DNA from: Halosolutus amylolyticus
GTDB lineage: Archaea > Halobacteriota > Halobacteria > Halobacteriales > Natrialbaceae
Assembly (NCBI RefSeq): GCF_023566055.1
Contig: NZ_JALIQP010000001.1
Span: 496,001 to 560,000 of the forward strand
Reading direction: 5' to 3'
Length of the DNA stretch: 64,000 nucleotides
The notes under the pieces are model-generated. The model was not told where the DNA came from. It made no database searches and worked only from the letters and a program-made list of their open reading frames with translations. The position numbers and the translations under genes were made by a program. How positions within the stretch are numbered: position 1 is the first letter of the stretch; every line of letters starts with the position of its first letter. This document shows, in pieces, positions 8,341-16,596 of this stretch.

Positions 8341-9705
8341 TCAGGCGTCGTCCTTCGCGTCCATCAGCGTCTCGTGCATGTCCGCCGCGAGATCGATCGC
8401 CCGCTCCTCGTCGCGGGCCTCGGCGTAGACCCGGACGAGCGGTTCGGTGCCGGAGGGACGTGCGAGGACCCACGCGTCGCCGAAGTCGAGTCGGTAGCCG
8501 TCCCGGGTGTTGAGTTCGGCGTCGGCCGCCTGCGCGTGGTTCGCGGCGGCGTCTAGCATCGCGTCGCGCTCGGCCGTCGACTCGTAGGCGACGTTGCGAC
8601 GGACGTTCGCGTAGCCGTCGTAGGGGGCGACGATCTCGCTGACCGGCCGATCGGCGACCAGCCGGAGGAACCGGGCCGCCGTGAACGCGCCGTCCCGGGC
8701 GAGGCGGTAGCCGGGGAAGAAGATCCCGCCGTTGCCCTCGCCCGCGATCGGCACGCGATTGCCCTTCGTCTCGAGTTCCTCGATCCGGGTGATGATGTTC
8801 GTCGACCCGATCGGGGTGAGTTCGAGGTCGGCGCCGATCTCGTTCACGACGTCGACGAGGCGCTGGGAGACGTTGACCGCCGAGACCGTGGTGTCGCCGG
8901 GTTCGAGTTCGGCCGCTGCGAGCGCCGCGAGGGTGGCATCGCCCTCGACGTACTCACCGTCCTCGTCGAAGAAGATGGCTCGATCGGCGTCGCCGTCGTG
9001 GGCGATGCCGACGTCGGCGTCGGTCGCCCGGACGAGGCGGCCGAGATCGCCGAGGTTGTCCGGGACCGGTTCGGGGTTCCGCCCGGGGAAGTGGCCGTCG
9101 GGCTGGCCGTTGACGGTGACGACGCGACAGCCCAGTTCCCGGAAGAACTGCGGGCTGGTCAGCGCGCCCGCGCCGTGGCCGGGGTCCAGCGCGACGGTCA
9201 GGTCGGCGTCGGCGATCGGTTCGCGATCGACGGCCGCGAGCAGGTCCGCGACGTACTCGTTCGTGACGCCGTCGACCTCGCGGACCTGCCCCGTCTCGTC
9301 CCACGGCGCGACCGCGAACGATTCGGCGAGCAGCGTCTCCTCGATCGACTCCAGGTCGGAGACCGCGAGTTCGACCCCGTCGCTGCCGACCAGTTTGACC
9401 CCGTTGTACTGCGGCGGGTTGTGCGAGGCCGTGATCACCATCACGGGCACCCCCTCACGCTCGGCGTAGGCCTGTGCACCCGGCGTCGGGACGATCCCGA
9501 GGCGATCGATCGCCATCCCCGTACTCGCCAGCCCGCTCGCGGCCGCGTCGGCCAGCATTCGCCCCGTGTGGCGCGTATCACGCGCGACGGCGACTCGATC
9601 GACTCCCCAGGCCGTTCCCGCCGCCTTCGCGACGCGCAGGACGAACGCGGGCGTCAGCTCCTCGTTGGCGACGCCCCGCGTCCCGCTCGATCCGAAGACT
9701 TGCAT
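8341..9705 (-). CDS. glmM: Phosphoglucosamine mutase (alpha-D-phosphohexomutase)
   Basis: A 454-residue phosphohexomutase converting glucosamine-6-phosphate to the 1-phosphate for UDP-GlcNAc and surface glycan supply. It starts with FGSSGTRG; the phosphoserine loop TASHNPPQ is at residues ~92-99 with Ser94 as the phosphorylated residue. The metal-binding loop is in HDGDADRAIF (~235-244). Sugar specificity is in the GEGNGG region, and the C-terminal phosphate site is RPSGTEPLVRVYAEA. Archaeal GlmM and phosphomannomutase are similar, so the specificity is a family-level call. Confidence 0.88.
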   Translation of the reverse strand: MQVFGSSGTRGVANEELTPAFVLRVAKAAGTAWGVDRVAVARDTRHTGRMLADAAASGLASTGMAIDRLGIVPTPGAQAYAEREGVPVMVITASHNPPQYNGVKLVGSDGVELAVSDLESIEETLLAESFAVAPWDETGQVREVDGVTNEYVADLLAAVDREPIADADLTVALDPGHGAGALTSPQFFRELGCRVVTVNGQPDGHFPGRNPEPVPDNLGDLGRLVRATDADVGIAHDGDADRAIFFDEDGEYVEGDATLAALAAAELEPGDTTVSAVNVSQRLVDVVNEIGADLELTPIGSTNIITRIEELETKGNRVPIAGEGNGGIFFPGYRLARDGAFTAARFLRLVADRPVSEIVAPYDGYANVRRNVAYESTAERDAMLDAAANHAQAADAELNTRDGYRLDFGDAWVLARPSGTEPLVRVYAEARDEERAIDLAADMHETLMDAKDDA

Positions 9706-9867
9706 CGGGTACTAGTCGGGACGGACTCCTCAAAGGGATTCCGACATCGACAGCACGTCAGTCGGGTGTCCTGCTGGGTAACGTCGGGCATCGATCGACC
9801 GATTCTGCTCGTCCGACGGAGGGCGGCAGACAGAACGCTTTCGGGCCGCGGTCCCGACGGTTCGGAT

Positions 9868-10749
9868 ATGCACTCCATCGAGGAAAAGCGCGTCTACGGC
9901 GATCGATCGGGCGCGGTCGAGGCCTACGTCGCGAGTTCGGTCGGCGTCGTTCGCGTGCGCGTCGCCGGCGACACGGTCGGCGAGTTCGGCCTCTGCGATC
10001 GCTGTGACGCACGCGACGTCGCCGCCACCCGGACGGGAACCAAGGCCGGGGTTGCGATCGCGACCGACGAGGACATCCGGGTGCTGGACGCGACGCCGGC
10101 GGCCGAATCCGCCGACGAACGGGCCGACGACCCGACGTTCGTCGACACCGGCTTCGGGCCGGCGGTCGCCGTCGGCTACGACGGGGAGACACTCCTGGCG
10201 GCCGACGCGAGCGGGCGGATCGCTCGCCGGGTCGGCGACGAGTGGACGACGCTCGCGGACGACGCCATCGAGACGGTCACGGCGATCGACGGCGACCTCG
10301 TCGGTACCGGATCGGGCGTCTACCGCGTCCGGGACGACGAACTCGATCACGCCGGCCTGACGGACGTCCGCGACGTCTCCGCGGCGGGCGTCCCCCTCGC
10401 GGCGACCGCCGACGGCCTCTACAAACTCGGCAACGGCTGGATGACGATCCGCGAGGGGTCGGTCGACGTCGTGGCGGCCGACCCGCGGTCCGATCGGAAC
10501 CAGCTCGGCCGGGCCCACGCCGTCGCCGATCGGACCGTCTACGCGCACGATCCGGCCGACGGCGAGTGGCAGGCGATGGACGGGCCGGACGAGACCGTCG
10601 TCGGGATCGACTACGGCGAGACGGTCTACGCCGTCTCCGAACGGGGAACCTTCTACGCCGCGATCGACGGCGACGGCCCCGGAACGTGGCGATCGCAGAC
10701 GATCGGCGTCGGCGACGTGACGGGAATCGCCGTCCCGGGAACGCGGTGA
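9868..10749 (+). CDS. HVO_0234-type beta-propeller protein
   Basis: A 293-residue protein made of repeated short beta motifs such as GVAIATDEDIRVLDA, AVAVGYDGETLLAADASGRI, IDGDLVGTGSGVYRV and PLAATADGLYKL, the pattern of a propeller with 6-7 blades. It matches the haloarchaeal HVO_0234 family (recalled). CDRCDA near residue 47-52 holds a Cys pair. It has no signal peptide, so it should be cytoplasmic. The frame is open upstream to 8998 but that overlaps glmM on the other strand; the ATG at 9868 starts the conserved part. prs lies two genes downstream. Confidence 0.8.
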   Translation: MHSIEEKRVYGDRSGAVEAYVASSVGVVRVRVAGDTVGEFGLCDRCDARDVAATRTGTKAGVAIATDEDIRVLDATPAAESADERADDPTFVDTGFGPAVAVGYDGETLLAADASGRIARRVGDEWTTLADDAIETVTAIDGDLVGTGSGVYRVRDDELDHAGLTDVRDVSAAGVPLAATADGLYKLGNGWMTIREGSVDVVAADPRSDRNQLGRAHAVADRTVYAHDPADGEWQAMDGPDETVVGIDYGETVYAVSERGTFYAAIDGDGPGTWRSQTIGVGDVTGIAVPGTR

Positions 10750-10893
10750 CGGTCACGACCCCACTGCAGAGTGGCGCTCGCCGCGCTCTCGATGGGGCGG
10801 TATCCGCCGCGCTTCCGATAGACGGTATCGCCGAACTGTCGATGCGGCGAGGGGTGCCGAGCCACCGACACAGCGTCGCTCCGAGCAAGAGCA

Positions 10894-10900
10894 GTTAACT
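10894..10900 (+). promoter_or_regulatory. TATA-like box of the lipoprotein gene
   Basis: GTTAACT sits about 28 bp before the ATG at 10925, the spacing expected for a leaderless haloarchaeal transcript. Confidence 0.5.
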
Positions 10901-10924
10901 TCCCTGAATACATGAGTCGCGTAC

Positions 10925-11449
10925 ATGAGCGAGCTTCCGCGACGCCGATTGCTCGCCCTCGCGGGCACCGCGACCACCGCAGCGATCGCCGGCTGTACGG
11001 GGAGCGACGACGGCGACGAGGGTGACGAGGGGAACGAGAACGACGAAGACGAGGAGAACGCGAGCGACACCGAGGAGAACAGCGACGTCCGGGTCGGGGG
11101 GACCGTCCTCGGCGAGATCGATATCGCCAACTTCCAGGACGAGTCCCACACGGTCGACATCATCGTCGAGTTCGACGGGTCGTTCGAGGAGTGGAAGACG
11201 ACCGAACTCGAGGGCCGAACCGACACCCGGCTCGAACGCAACTGGCCGACCAGCCCGGGCTCGTTCCGCGTGATCGCGCGGCTCGACGGGGGGGAGCCGG
11301 AGCAGGTTACGCCGGCGAAGTGGAATGCTCCGGACTGTCTCAACCTCGTCGTGATGGTCCGGAACGGCGAACTATCGATCACGGGCGATCCCAACGGCGG
11401 CCCGTGCGGGTCGGGTGACGCTGGACTCGACGACGAGAGCGACGACTGA
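10925..11449 (+). CDS. Secreted lipoprotein, unknown function
   Basis: A 174-residue protein. The N-terminus has RRR at residues 6-8, a hydrophobic stretch and the lipobox IAGC with Cys24 (Tat lipoprotein). A ~30-residue Asp/Glu/Gly linker follows. The ~110-residue mature domain alternates strands (GEIDIANFQDESHTVDIIVE) and contains two Cys (APDCLNLV, GGPCGSG) that could form a disulfide. No enzyme motif is seen. It lies between the propeller gene and prs. Confidence 0.77.
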   Translation: MSELPRRRLLALAGTATTAAIAGCTGSDDGDEGDEGNENDEDEENASDTEENSDVRVGGTVLGEIDIANFQDESHTVDIIVEFDGSFEEWKTTELEGRTDTRLERNWPTSPGSFRVIARLDGGEPEQVTPAKWNAPDCLNLVVMVRNGELSITGDPNGGPCGSGDAGLDDESDD

Positions 11450-11530
11450 CGCGCTACCCATTGGTTCCGCCCCGGATCATCCGGTCGCGAGAACGAAAAC
11501 TGGTTTACCCCGCGGGCTGTGGCCACGAGT

Positions 11531-12409
11531 ATGATCGTCAGCGGATCCGCGTCGCAGGCTCTCGCCGCGGCGCTCGCACGCGAACTCGAGGAACCGCTCG
11601 CCGCCGTCGAGTACGATCGATTTCCCGACGGCGAACTGCTCGCGTCCGTTCCAGGCGCTGCGACCGACGCCACTGCCAGCGACGCGACTGACGCCGATCG
11701 GGCAGTGATCGTCGCCGCGACGGTCTCGAGCGACGCCCACGTCGAACTCCTCCAGCTACAGGACGCCGTCCGGGAAGCGGGCGTCGACGAGGTCGTCACG
11801 GTCCTGCCGTACATGGGGTACGGTCGACAGGACAAGTCATTCGAGGCGGGACAACCCATCTCCGCGCGTGCGGTCGCGCGAGCCATCTCGACCGGCGCGG
11901 ATCGCGTGCTCACCGTCACCCCCCACGAGGAGGCCGTCTGCGAGTTCTTCGAGCCGACGGCGACCGCGATCGACGCGGCGGGCCGGCTGGCCGAGCCGCT
12001 GCCCGACGACCTCGCCGATCCCGTCTTCCTCTCGCCGGACGCGGGCGCGATCGATCTCGCCGAGACGGTCCGTGACGCCTACGAGACCGGCGAGACGGAC
12101 TACTTCGAGAAGACCCGCCACTCCGGCACCGAGGTCGAGATTACCCCCAGCGACGTCGACGTCGCGGGCCGGGACGTCGTCGTGGCCGACGACATCATCG
12201 CGACGGGGTCGACGATGAGCGAGGCCGTCGGCGTCCTGGGCGAGCGCGACGTCGGTCGCGTCTTCGTGACCTGCGTCCATCCGCTGCTCGCCAGCAACGC
12301 CCTGGCGAAGCTCTCGCGGGCCGGCGTCGAGGCGATCTACGGCACGGACACGATCGAACGGGCGGTCAGCACCGTCTCGGTCGCCCCGGCGATCGCTGCC
12401 CACCTGTAA
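11531..12409 (+). CDS. prs: Ribose-phosphate pyrophosphokinase
   Basis: A 292-residue PRPP synthase making phosphoribosyl pyrophosphate from ribose-5-phosphate and ATP, feeding purine, pyrimidine, His and Trp synthesis. The core is complete: the ATP-loop region LPYMGYGRQDKSF (~residues 94-106), catalytic TRHSGTEVE, and the PRPP-binding DVVVADDIIATGSTMSEA (~215-232). The length fits archaeal Prs. An in-frame GTG lies 12 bp upstream; the ATG opens on the family N-terminus MIVSGSAS. Confidence 0.95.
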   Translation: MIVSGSASQALAAALARELEEPLAAVEYDRFPDGELLASVPGAATDATASDATDADRAVIVAATVSSDAHVELLQLQDAVREAGVDEVVTVLPYMGYGRQDKSFEAGQPISARAVARAISTGADRVLTVTPHEEAVCEFFEPTATAIDAAGRLAEPLPDDLADPVFLSPDAGAIDLAETVRDAYETGETDYFEKTRHSGTEVEITPSDVDVAGRDVVVADDIIATGSTMSEAVGVLGERDVGRVFVTCVHPLLASNALAKLSRAGVEAIYGTDTIERAVSTVSVAPAIAAHL

Positions 12410-12543
12410 TCGTCGGTAACGTCTCCGCCCGGCGACAGGTATCTCAATTCTTAAGTGATTACCCATCCCTCGCCTAATTGTTAGCGATTCGGACAGATCA
12501 CAGTGCGGAGCCCGCCGTGGACCGGCCCCGATACCCCAACCAG

Positions 12544-13092
12544 ATGCACGGAATCGTCCACAAGACGCTCAAGGAGTACGTCGTCGCGAAAACCGACGAC
12601 GAGACCTGGGCCACCATCGTCGATCGCGCCGACGTCGAGTCGACGCTCTATCTTCCCGTTTCACACTACGACGACGACGACGCCGAGGCGATCCTCGCGA
12701 CGGTCTCCGAGATGGCGGTCCAGGACCGGCGAGCGATCGAACGCGACTTCGGCCGCATGCTCGCGCCGAACCTGGTACGGACGTTCGACGCCTACATCGA
12801 CGCCGATGGGGGCCTCGAAGGGGTGCTCACGTCGCTCGAGGCGATCGTCGACGACGTCGCGGCGGCGAGCGAGGAGACGTCGCCCCCGGACGTCTCGTCT
12901 CGACCGGAACCGGCGGTGGACGCGGTCGTCGTCACCTACCGAACCCACCGGGACCGCGACTACTGTGCGCTGGCCCACGGAATTCTCGAGGGGATCGCGA
13001 CGACGTTCGACACCGACGCGACCGTCACGAAGACGGCCTGCATCGACGACGCCAACGATGACGCCTGTCGGTTCCGCGTCCAGTTCGAGTGA
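12544..13092 (+). CDS. H-NOX-like (HNOB) domain protein lacking the proximal histidine
   Basis: A 182-residue protein. It opens with MHGIVHKTLKEYVV as HNOB (heme-NO-binding) proteins do, and has the FGRMLAPNLVRTF helix (~69-81). A YRTHR motif at 132-136 fits the YxSxR heme-propionate motif with Thr for Ser. In the usual proximal His position (the IH of a SLExIH-like segment) there is Val102 (SLEAIV). The last ~40 residues (YCALAHGILEGIATTF, ACIDDANDDACRFRV) carry a Cys pair. Heme binding is therefore doubtful; it could be a V4R-like ligand sensor. No partner kinase or cyclase is adjacent. TTG and GTG starts exist upstream; the ATG fits the family. Confidence 0.75.
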   Translation: MHGIVHKTLKEYVVAKTDDETWATIVDRADVESTLYLPVSHYDDDDAEAILATVSEMAVQDRRAIERDFGRMLAPNLVRTFDAYIDADGGLEGVLTSLEAIVDDVAAASEETSPPDVSSRPEPAVDAVVVTYRTHRDRDYCALAHGILEGIATTFDTDATVTKTACIDDANDDACRFRVQFE

Positions 13093-15231
13093 TCAGGCGC
13101 GGCGACCGTGCACCGCGACCAGCGACAGGACGAGTGCCGCGAGCGACGCGATCGCCGCCGGCACACCGAACCCGGGCACGTCCTCGACCCTGTCGATCGG
13201 ACTCGACCCGATCGTGACGGTCGTCGTCCGGTCGCCGACGGCGACCTCGTACCGGCCGGCGTCCGCGAACGAAAGCGTCGTCGCCACCGTCTCGCGCTCG
13301 CCCGGAGCGACGACGACGGGGACCTCGGCGGCGTCGCCCGCCGGCGTCCGGAAGGCGAGAACGGTCGCTCCCGGCCGATCGTCCGCGGCCTCGACGGTCG
13401 CCGTGGCCGTCACGTCCTCGCCCGGGTCGGCGGTCTCGGGATCGACCGCCAGCCCGGTCACGGCCACGCTCGCGGGCGATCGGACGTGCACCGTCAACCG
13501 ATCCGAACCGACCCGCAGGTCGTACACGCCGGGTTTCGGCGGCGTCCACGTGAAGGCGTCCGTCGTCCGATCGCCGGCCGCGAGTTCGACCGGCCGGTGA
13601 TCGACGACGTCGCCGTCGACTACGAGCGTCGCGTCCGCGGTCCCGTCTCGATCGCCGACGTTCCTGATCGCGACCGGGACCGTGACGGGTTCGCCGGCCG
13701 GGACCGCGACCTCGTCTACCGCGTCCGCATCGGCCGGCTCGCCGGGACCCCACGGTTCGCCCCCGACCTCGATCGGGGCCGCGTCGAGGTCGTACTCGAA
13801 CTGCGCGACCGGCCCCTCGAAGGCGGCCTCGTGGGCCGTTCGGGTCCACATCTCGGGCGTCCGATCGGTCCGGGTGTACCGCTCGGCGACCGATCGCACG
13901 TCCGCGCCGCCCTCGGCCTCGACCGCCGCGAGGAAGTCGTCCTCGGTCACCGGCCCGTCGTCCCGGTTCAGCGTGCGGACGACGTCCGCGAGCGTTCGAT
14001 CGCCGTCCGTCGCGAGCCGAAGCCGGCGATCGATCTCGCCGTAGACGAGTGCACCCTTCACGTAGTCGGTTCGATCGTCCGTCCAGGTCGCCGGCTCCGC
14101 CAGCGTGGCGTCCGCGTAGGGCTCGCGTTCGCCCGTCCCGAGGGCGTCGGCGAACTCGTCGAAGCCGACCAGCCCCGCTTCGAGTGCGAACAGCCCCGCG
14201 TAGTACTCCGCCTGTGCCTCGACGAGCCACGCCGTCTCGGTCGTGGTGCCGACGTCGGGGTTGGCAAACGCCTGTCGCGCGTGGACGTACTCGTGGAGCC
14301 AGACGGTGTTCGCCTCGTCTAAGGGTGCGTCGGCGACGACCCACGCGTCGGACTCGCCGTACTGGATTCCCCGGGCCGCCCACTCGACGTCGTCGGACGG
14401 CACCGCGACGAGAAACACTTCGTCGTGGCTCGCACCGACGTCGAACCGATCGCTCGCGGCGACGACGGCGTCGAGAATCTCCGCAGGCGACTCGCGGAGT
14501 TCCGCGTCGTCTGCGACCGCGAGCCTGACGCGTTCCCTGTCGCCCGTGCGTTCGTACTCGGTCACCGGTCCGAAGTACGCGATATCGCCGCCGGTCGCGC
14601 CGGGACCGTCGACGGTAACCGTCTCCTCGATGCCGACGGACGCGGTCTGCCGGAGCGAGAGGCCGACTCCGGGGACCTGGACGACGGCCCAGTCTCCCGT
14701 ATCGACGAACGTGTAGCCGTCACCGTCGCGCGACTGGGCCAGGCCAGCGTCGTCGCGTGACGGCGTCACGGTCCGATCGGCCGACCCGTCCGCGTGACCG
14801 TCGCCCGTCCGATCGGTCGGCATCGTGAACCGGACCGTCGGTTCGTCGGTCGTCTCGGTCCAGCGATAGGTCCCGTCCCCGGTCGGTTCGAAGCCGTCGA
14901 TCGAGTCGACCGACGCTTCGGACTCGAGTTCGATCTCGAGTTCCGTCACCGGATCGGGCACGCGAAACGTCATCTCCGCCTCGAACTCGCCCGGCCGATC
15001 GGGCCGGTGACGGAGGACGGTCGTCCGGTGGAGGACGTCGTCCGTCTGCGATACCGTGGCGGTCGATCCGGTTGCCCCGCCCGCAACAGCGACGAACGGG
15101 GTGGTGGTCACGGTGGCGTCCGGACCTGCCGACGGGGCCGGCGATCCGGTCGCAGCGATCACGCCGACGTTCGCGGGACCCGCGGCGACGAGCAAACAGA
15201 CGACGAGGACGAGCGAGAGCCGGGCGTTCAC
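13093..15231 (-). CDS. Secreted gluzincin-type metalloprotease with PGF-CTERM-like tail
   Basis: A 712-residue exported protein starting at GTG. A signal peptide spans residues ~5-30 (LSLVLVVCLLVAAGPA). The zinc motif HEYVH is at ~313-317, with Glu338 or Glu342 in the WLVEAQAEYYAGL segment as third ligand, an M1-like arrangement. Downstream are two beta-sandwich (CARDB-like) domains. The C-terminus holds PGFG followed by a hydrophobic span and GRRA, the plan of PGF-CTERM tails that archaeosortase cuts to attach proteins to lipid. The Met codon upstream at 15336 would precede the signal peptide by 35 polar residues, so the GTG is preferred. It lies convergent with the H-NOX-like gene. Confidence 0.82.
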   Translation of the reverse strand: MNARLSLVLVVCLLVAAGPANVGVIAATGSPAPSAGPDATVTTTPFVAVAGGATGSTATVSQTDDVLHRTTVLRHRPDRPGEFEAEMTFRVPDPVTELEIELESEASVDSIDGFEPTGDGTYRWTETTDEPTVRFTMPTDRTGDGHADGSADRTVTPSRDDAGLAQSRDGDGYTFVDTGDWAVVQVPGVGLSLRQTASVGIEETVTVDGPGATGGDIAYFGPVTEYERTGDRERVRLAVADDAELRESPAEILDAVVAASDRFDVGASHDEVFLVAVPSDDVEWAARGIQYGESDAWVVADAPLDEANTVWLHEYVHARQAFANPDVGTTTETAWLVEAQAEYYAGLFALEAGLVGFDEFADALGTGEREPYADATLAEPATWTDDRTDYVKGALVYGEIDRRLRLATDGDRTLADVVRTLNRDDGPVTEDDFLAAVEAEGGADVRSVAERYTRTDRTPEMWTRTAHEAAFEGPVAQFEYDLDAAPIEVGGEPWGPGEPADADAVDEVAVPAGEPVTVPVAIRNVGDRDGTADATLVVDGDVVDHRPVELAAGDRTTDAFTWTPPKPGVYDLRVGSDRLTVHVRSPASVAVTGLAVDPETADPGEDVTATATVEAADDRPGATVLAFRTPAGDAAEVPVVVAPGERETVATTLSFADAGRYEVAVGDRTTTVTIGSSPIDRVEDVPGFGVPAAIASLAALVLSLVAVHGRRA

Positions 15232-15439
15232 AGAGGTACACTGGAAACTGATAGTCAAGACTTTTGTGGCGATTCCGTACACGCGTCGGGCCGTCCGCGA
15301 ACGTTTTCGTAACTCGAAACTGATAATAACGGCCACGAACTGATTCGGCCCCAGCCGGGAGCCAGCGGACCGTTCGGTCTGGTTGACTCTCCGTTAAAAA
15401 CGATCGTAAACGGTCCTGAAACGACGAACGGCTGTCGTT

Positions 15440-15447
15440 CCTTAAGT
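15440..15447 (+). promoter_or_regulatory. TATA-like box of the DUF4382 lipoprotein gene
   Basis: CCTTAAGT lies ~27 bp before the ATG at 15471, in the leaderless spacing. Confidence 0.5.
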
Positions 15448-15470
15448 CCGGTCCGTTCGATGGGACGACC

Positions 15471-16493
15471 ATGCCAAAAAACCAGCCGAGTCGCGATCGC
15501 AACGAAACCGACGATCGGTTCGCGTCCACCGTCGGACGCCGGACGTTCATCGCCGCCGGCAGTGGTGCCAGCGCCACGCTCCTCGCCGGATGTATCTCGG
15601 GGAGTTCGCCGACGGGTGGGGACGCCGATGCATCCGAAGATGGCGACGCCGAGGACTCCACGGACGACGCTGACAGTGCGAACTTCCGACTGCTCATCAG
15701 CGACATGCCGGCCGACATCGGAGACTTCGAGCGACTGGACGTCTCGTTCGATCGCGCCCGGATATTCGACGGCGGGAACGAGGAGTCCGACGGAGACGGG
15801 TCCGACGAGGAACAGGCGAAGGACGACGAAGAGAAAGAAGACGCCGACGACGAAGAACAGGCGGACGACGGAGACGGTGCCGACGATCCGGACGGCGAGG
15901 ACGACGAATCCGGGGACGGAAACGAGAAAGACGACGAAGAGAGCGACGACGGCGTCGAGCGGAAACGCGGCTTCTACGTCATCGATCTCGACGGCGCGAC
16001 GGTGGATCTGACGCAGGTGATCGGCGACAAGGCAAAGTCGGTCTGCGACGTCGAGCTATCCGACGGAACCTACCAGAAGATCGAACTCCACGTCTCGGAC
16101 GTCGAGGGAATCGTCGACGGCGAGGAAGTGGCCGTGAAGGTCCCCAGCGAAAAGCTCCAGCTCACCTCCCCGTTCGAGGTCGGTGGCGACGAACCCGTCG
16201 AGTTCGTGTTCGACATCAACGTGGTGAAACGCGGCCCGGACAACGGCTACATCCTGAAACCCGTCATCTCGAAGAGCGGTGTCAACGGCAAGGACGTCGA
16301 CGTCGAAGACGTGGACGACGATGAGGACGAAGACGAGGACGAGAGCGACGAGAAAGAAGACGAGAAGAGCGAATCCAGCGACGGCAACGATGATGACGAT
16401 GCCGACGGTGACGGTGAAGAAGACGCGGACAACGGAGACGAAGCCGAAAACGAAGACGGAACCGATGAGAACGCCGGCGGAGCGGACAACTGA
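15471..16493 (+). CDS. DUF4382 domain lipoprotein with acidic insertions
   Basis: A 340-residue Tat lipoprotein: RR at 23-24 and lipobox LLAGC with Cys41. After an acidic linker the DUF4382 domain starts (FRLLISDMPADIGDFERLDVSF, ~71-92). It is interrupted by a ~60-residue Asp/Glu-rich insertion (residues ~103-165), resumes at GFYVIDLDGATVDLTQVIG and ends near residue 265. A second acidic tail of ~70 residues follows to the end. DUF4382 is of unknown function and extracellular. The acidic stretches are low complexity, probably solvent-exposed spacers or calcium binders (inference). Confidence 0.87.
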   Translation: MPKNQPSRDRNETDDRFASTVGRRTFIAAGSGASATLLAGCISGSSPTGGDADASEDGDAEDSTDDADSANFRLLISDMPADIGDFERLDVSFDRARIFDGGNEESDGDGSDEEQAKDDEEKEDADDEEQADDGDGADDPDGEDDESGDGNEKDDEESDDGVERKRGFYVIDLDGATVDLTQVIGDKAKSVCDVELSDGTYQKIELHVSDVEGIVDGEEVAVKVPSEKLQLTSPFEVGGDEPVEFVFDINVVKRGPDNGYILKPVISKSGVNGKDVDVEDVDDDEDEDEDESDEKEDEKSESSDGNDDDDADGDGEEDADNGDEAENEDGTDENAGGADN

Positions 16494-16596
16494 GACCGGT
16501 CGGTGAGCCGTTCCGCTACCGCCGGCTCTCCGCCGATCCGAATCAATCTCCGAACCAGGCGGCGTCCTGGGCCGATATCTTCTCGCGGCGGTTCGA

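Noticed and set aside
8998-9867. 5' extension of the propeller gene
   Set aside because: It lies antisense to the well-supported glmM gene and has no family match.
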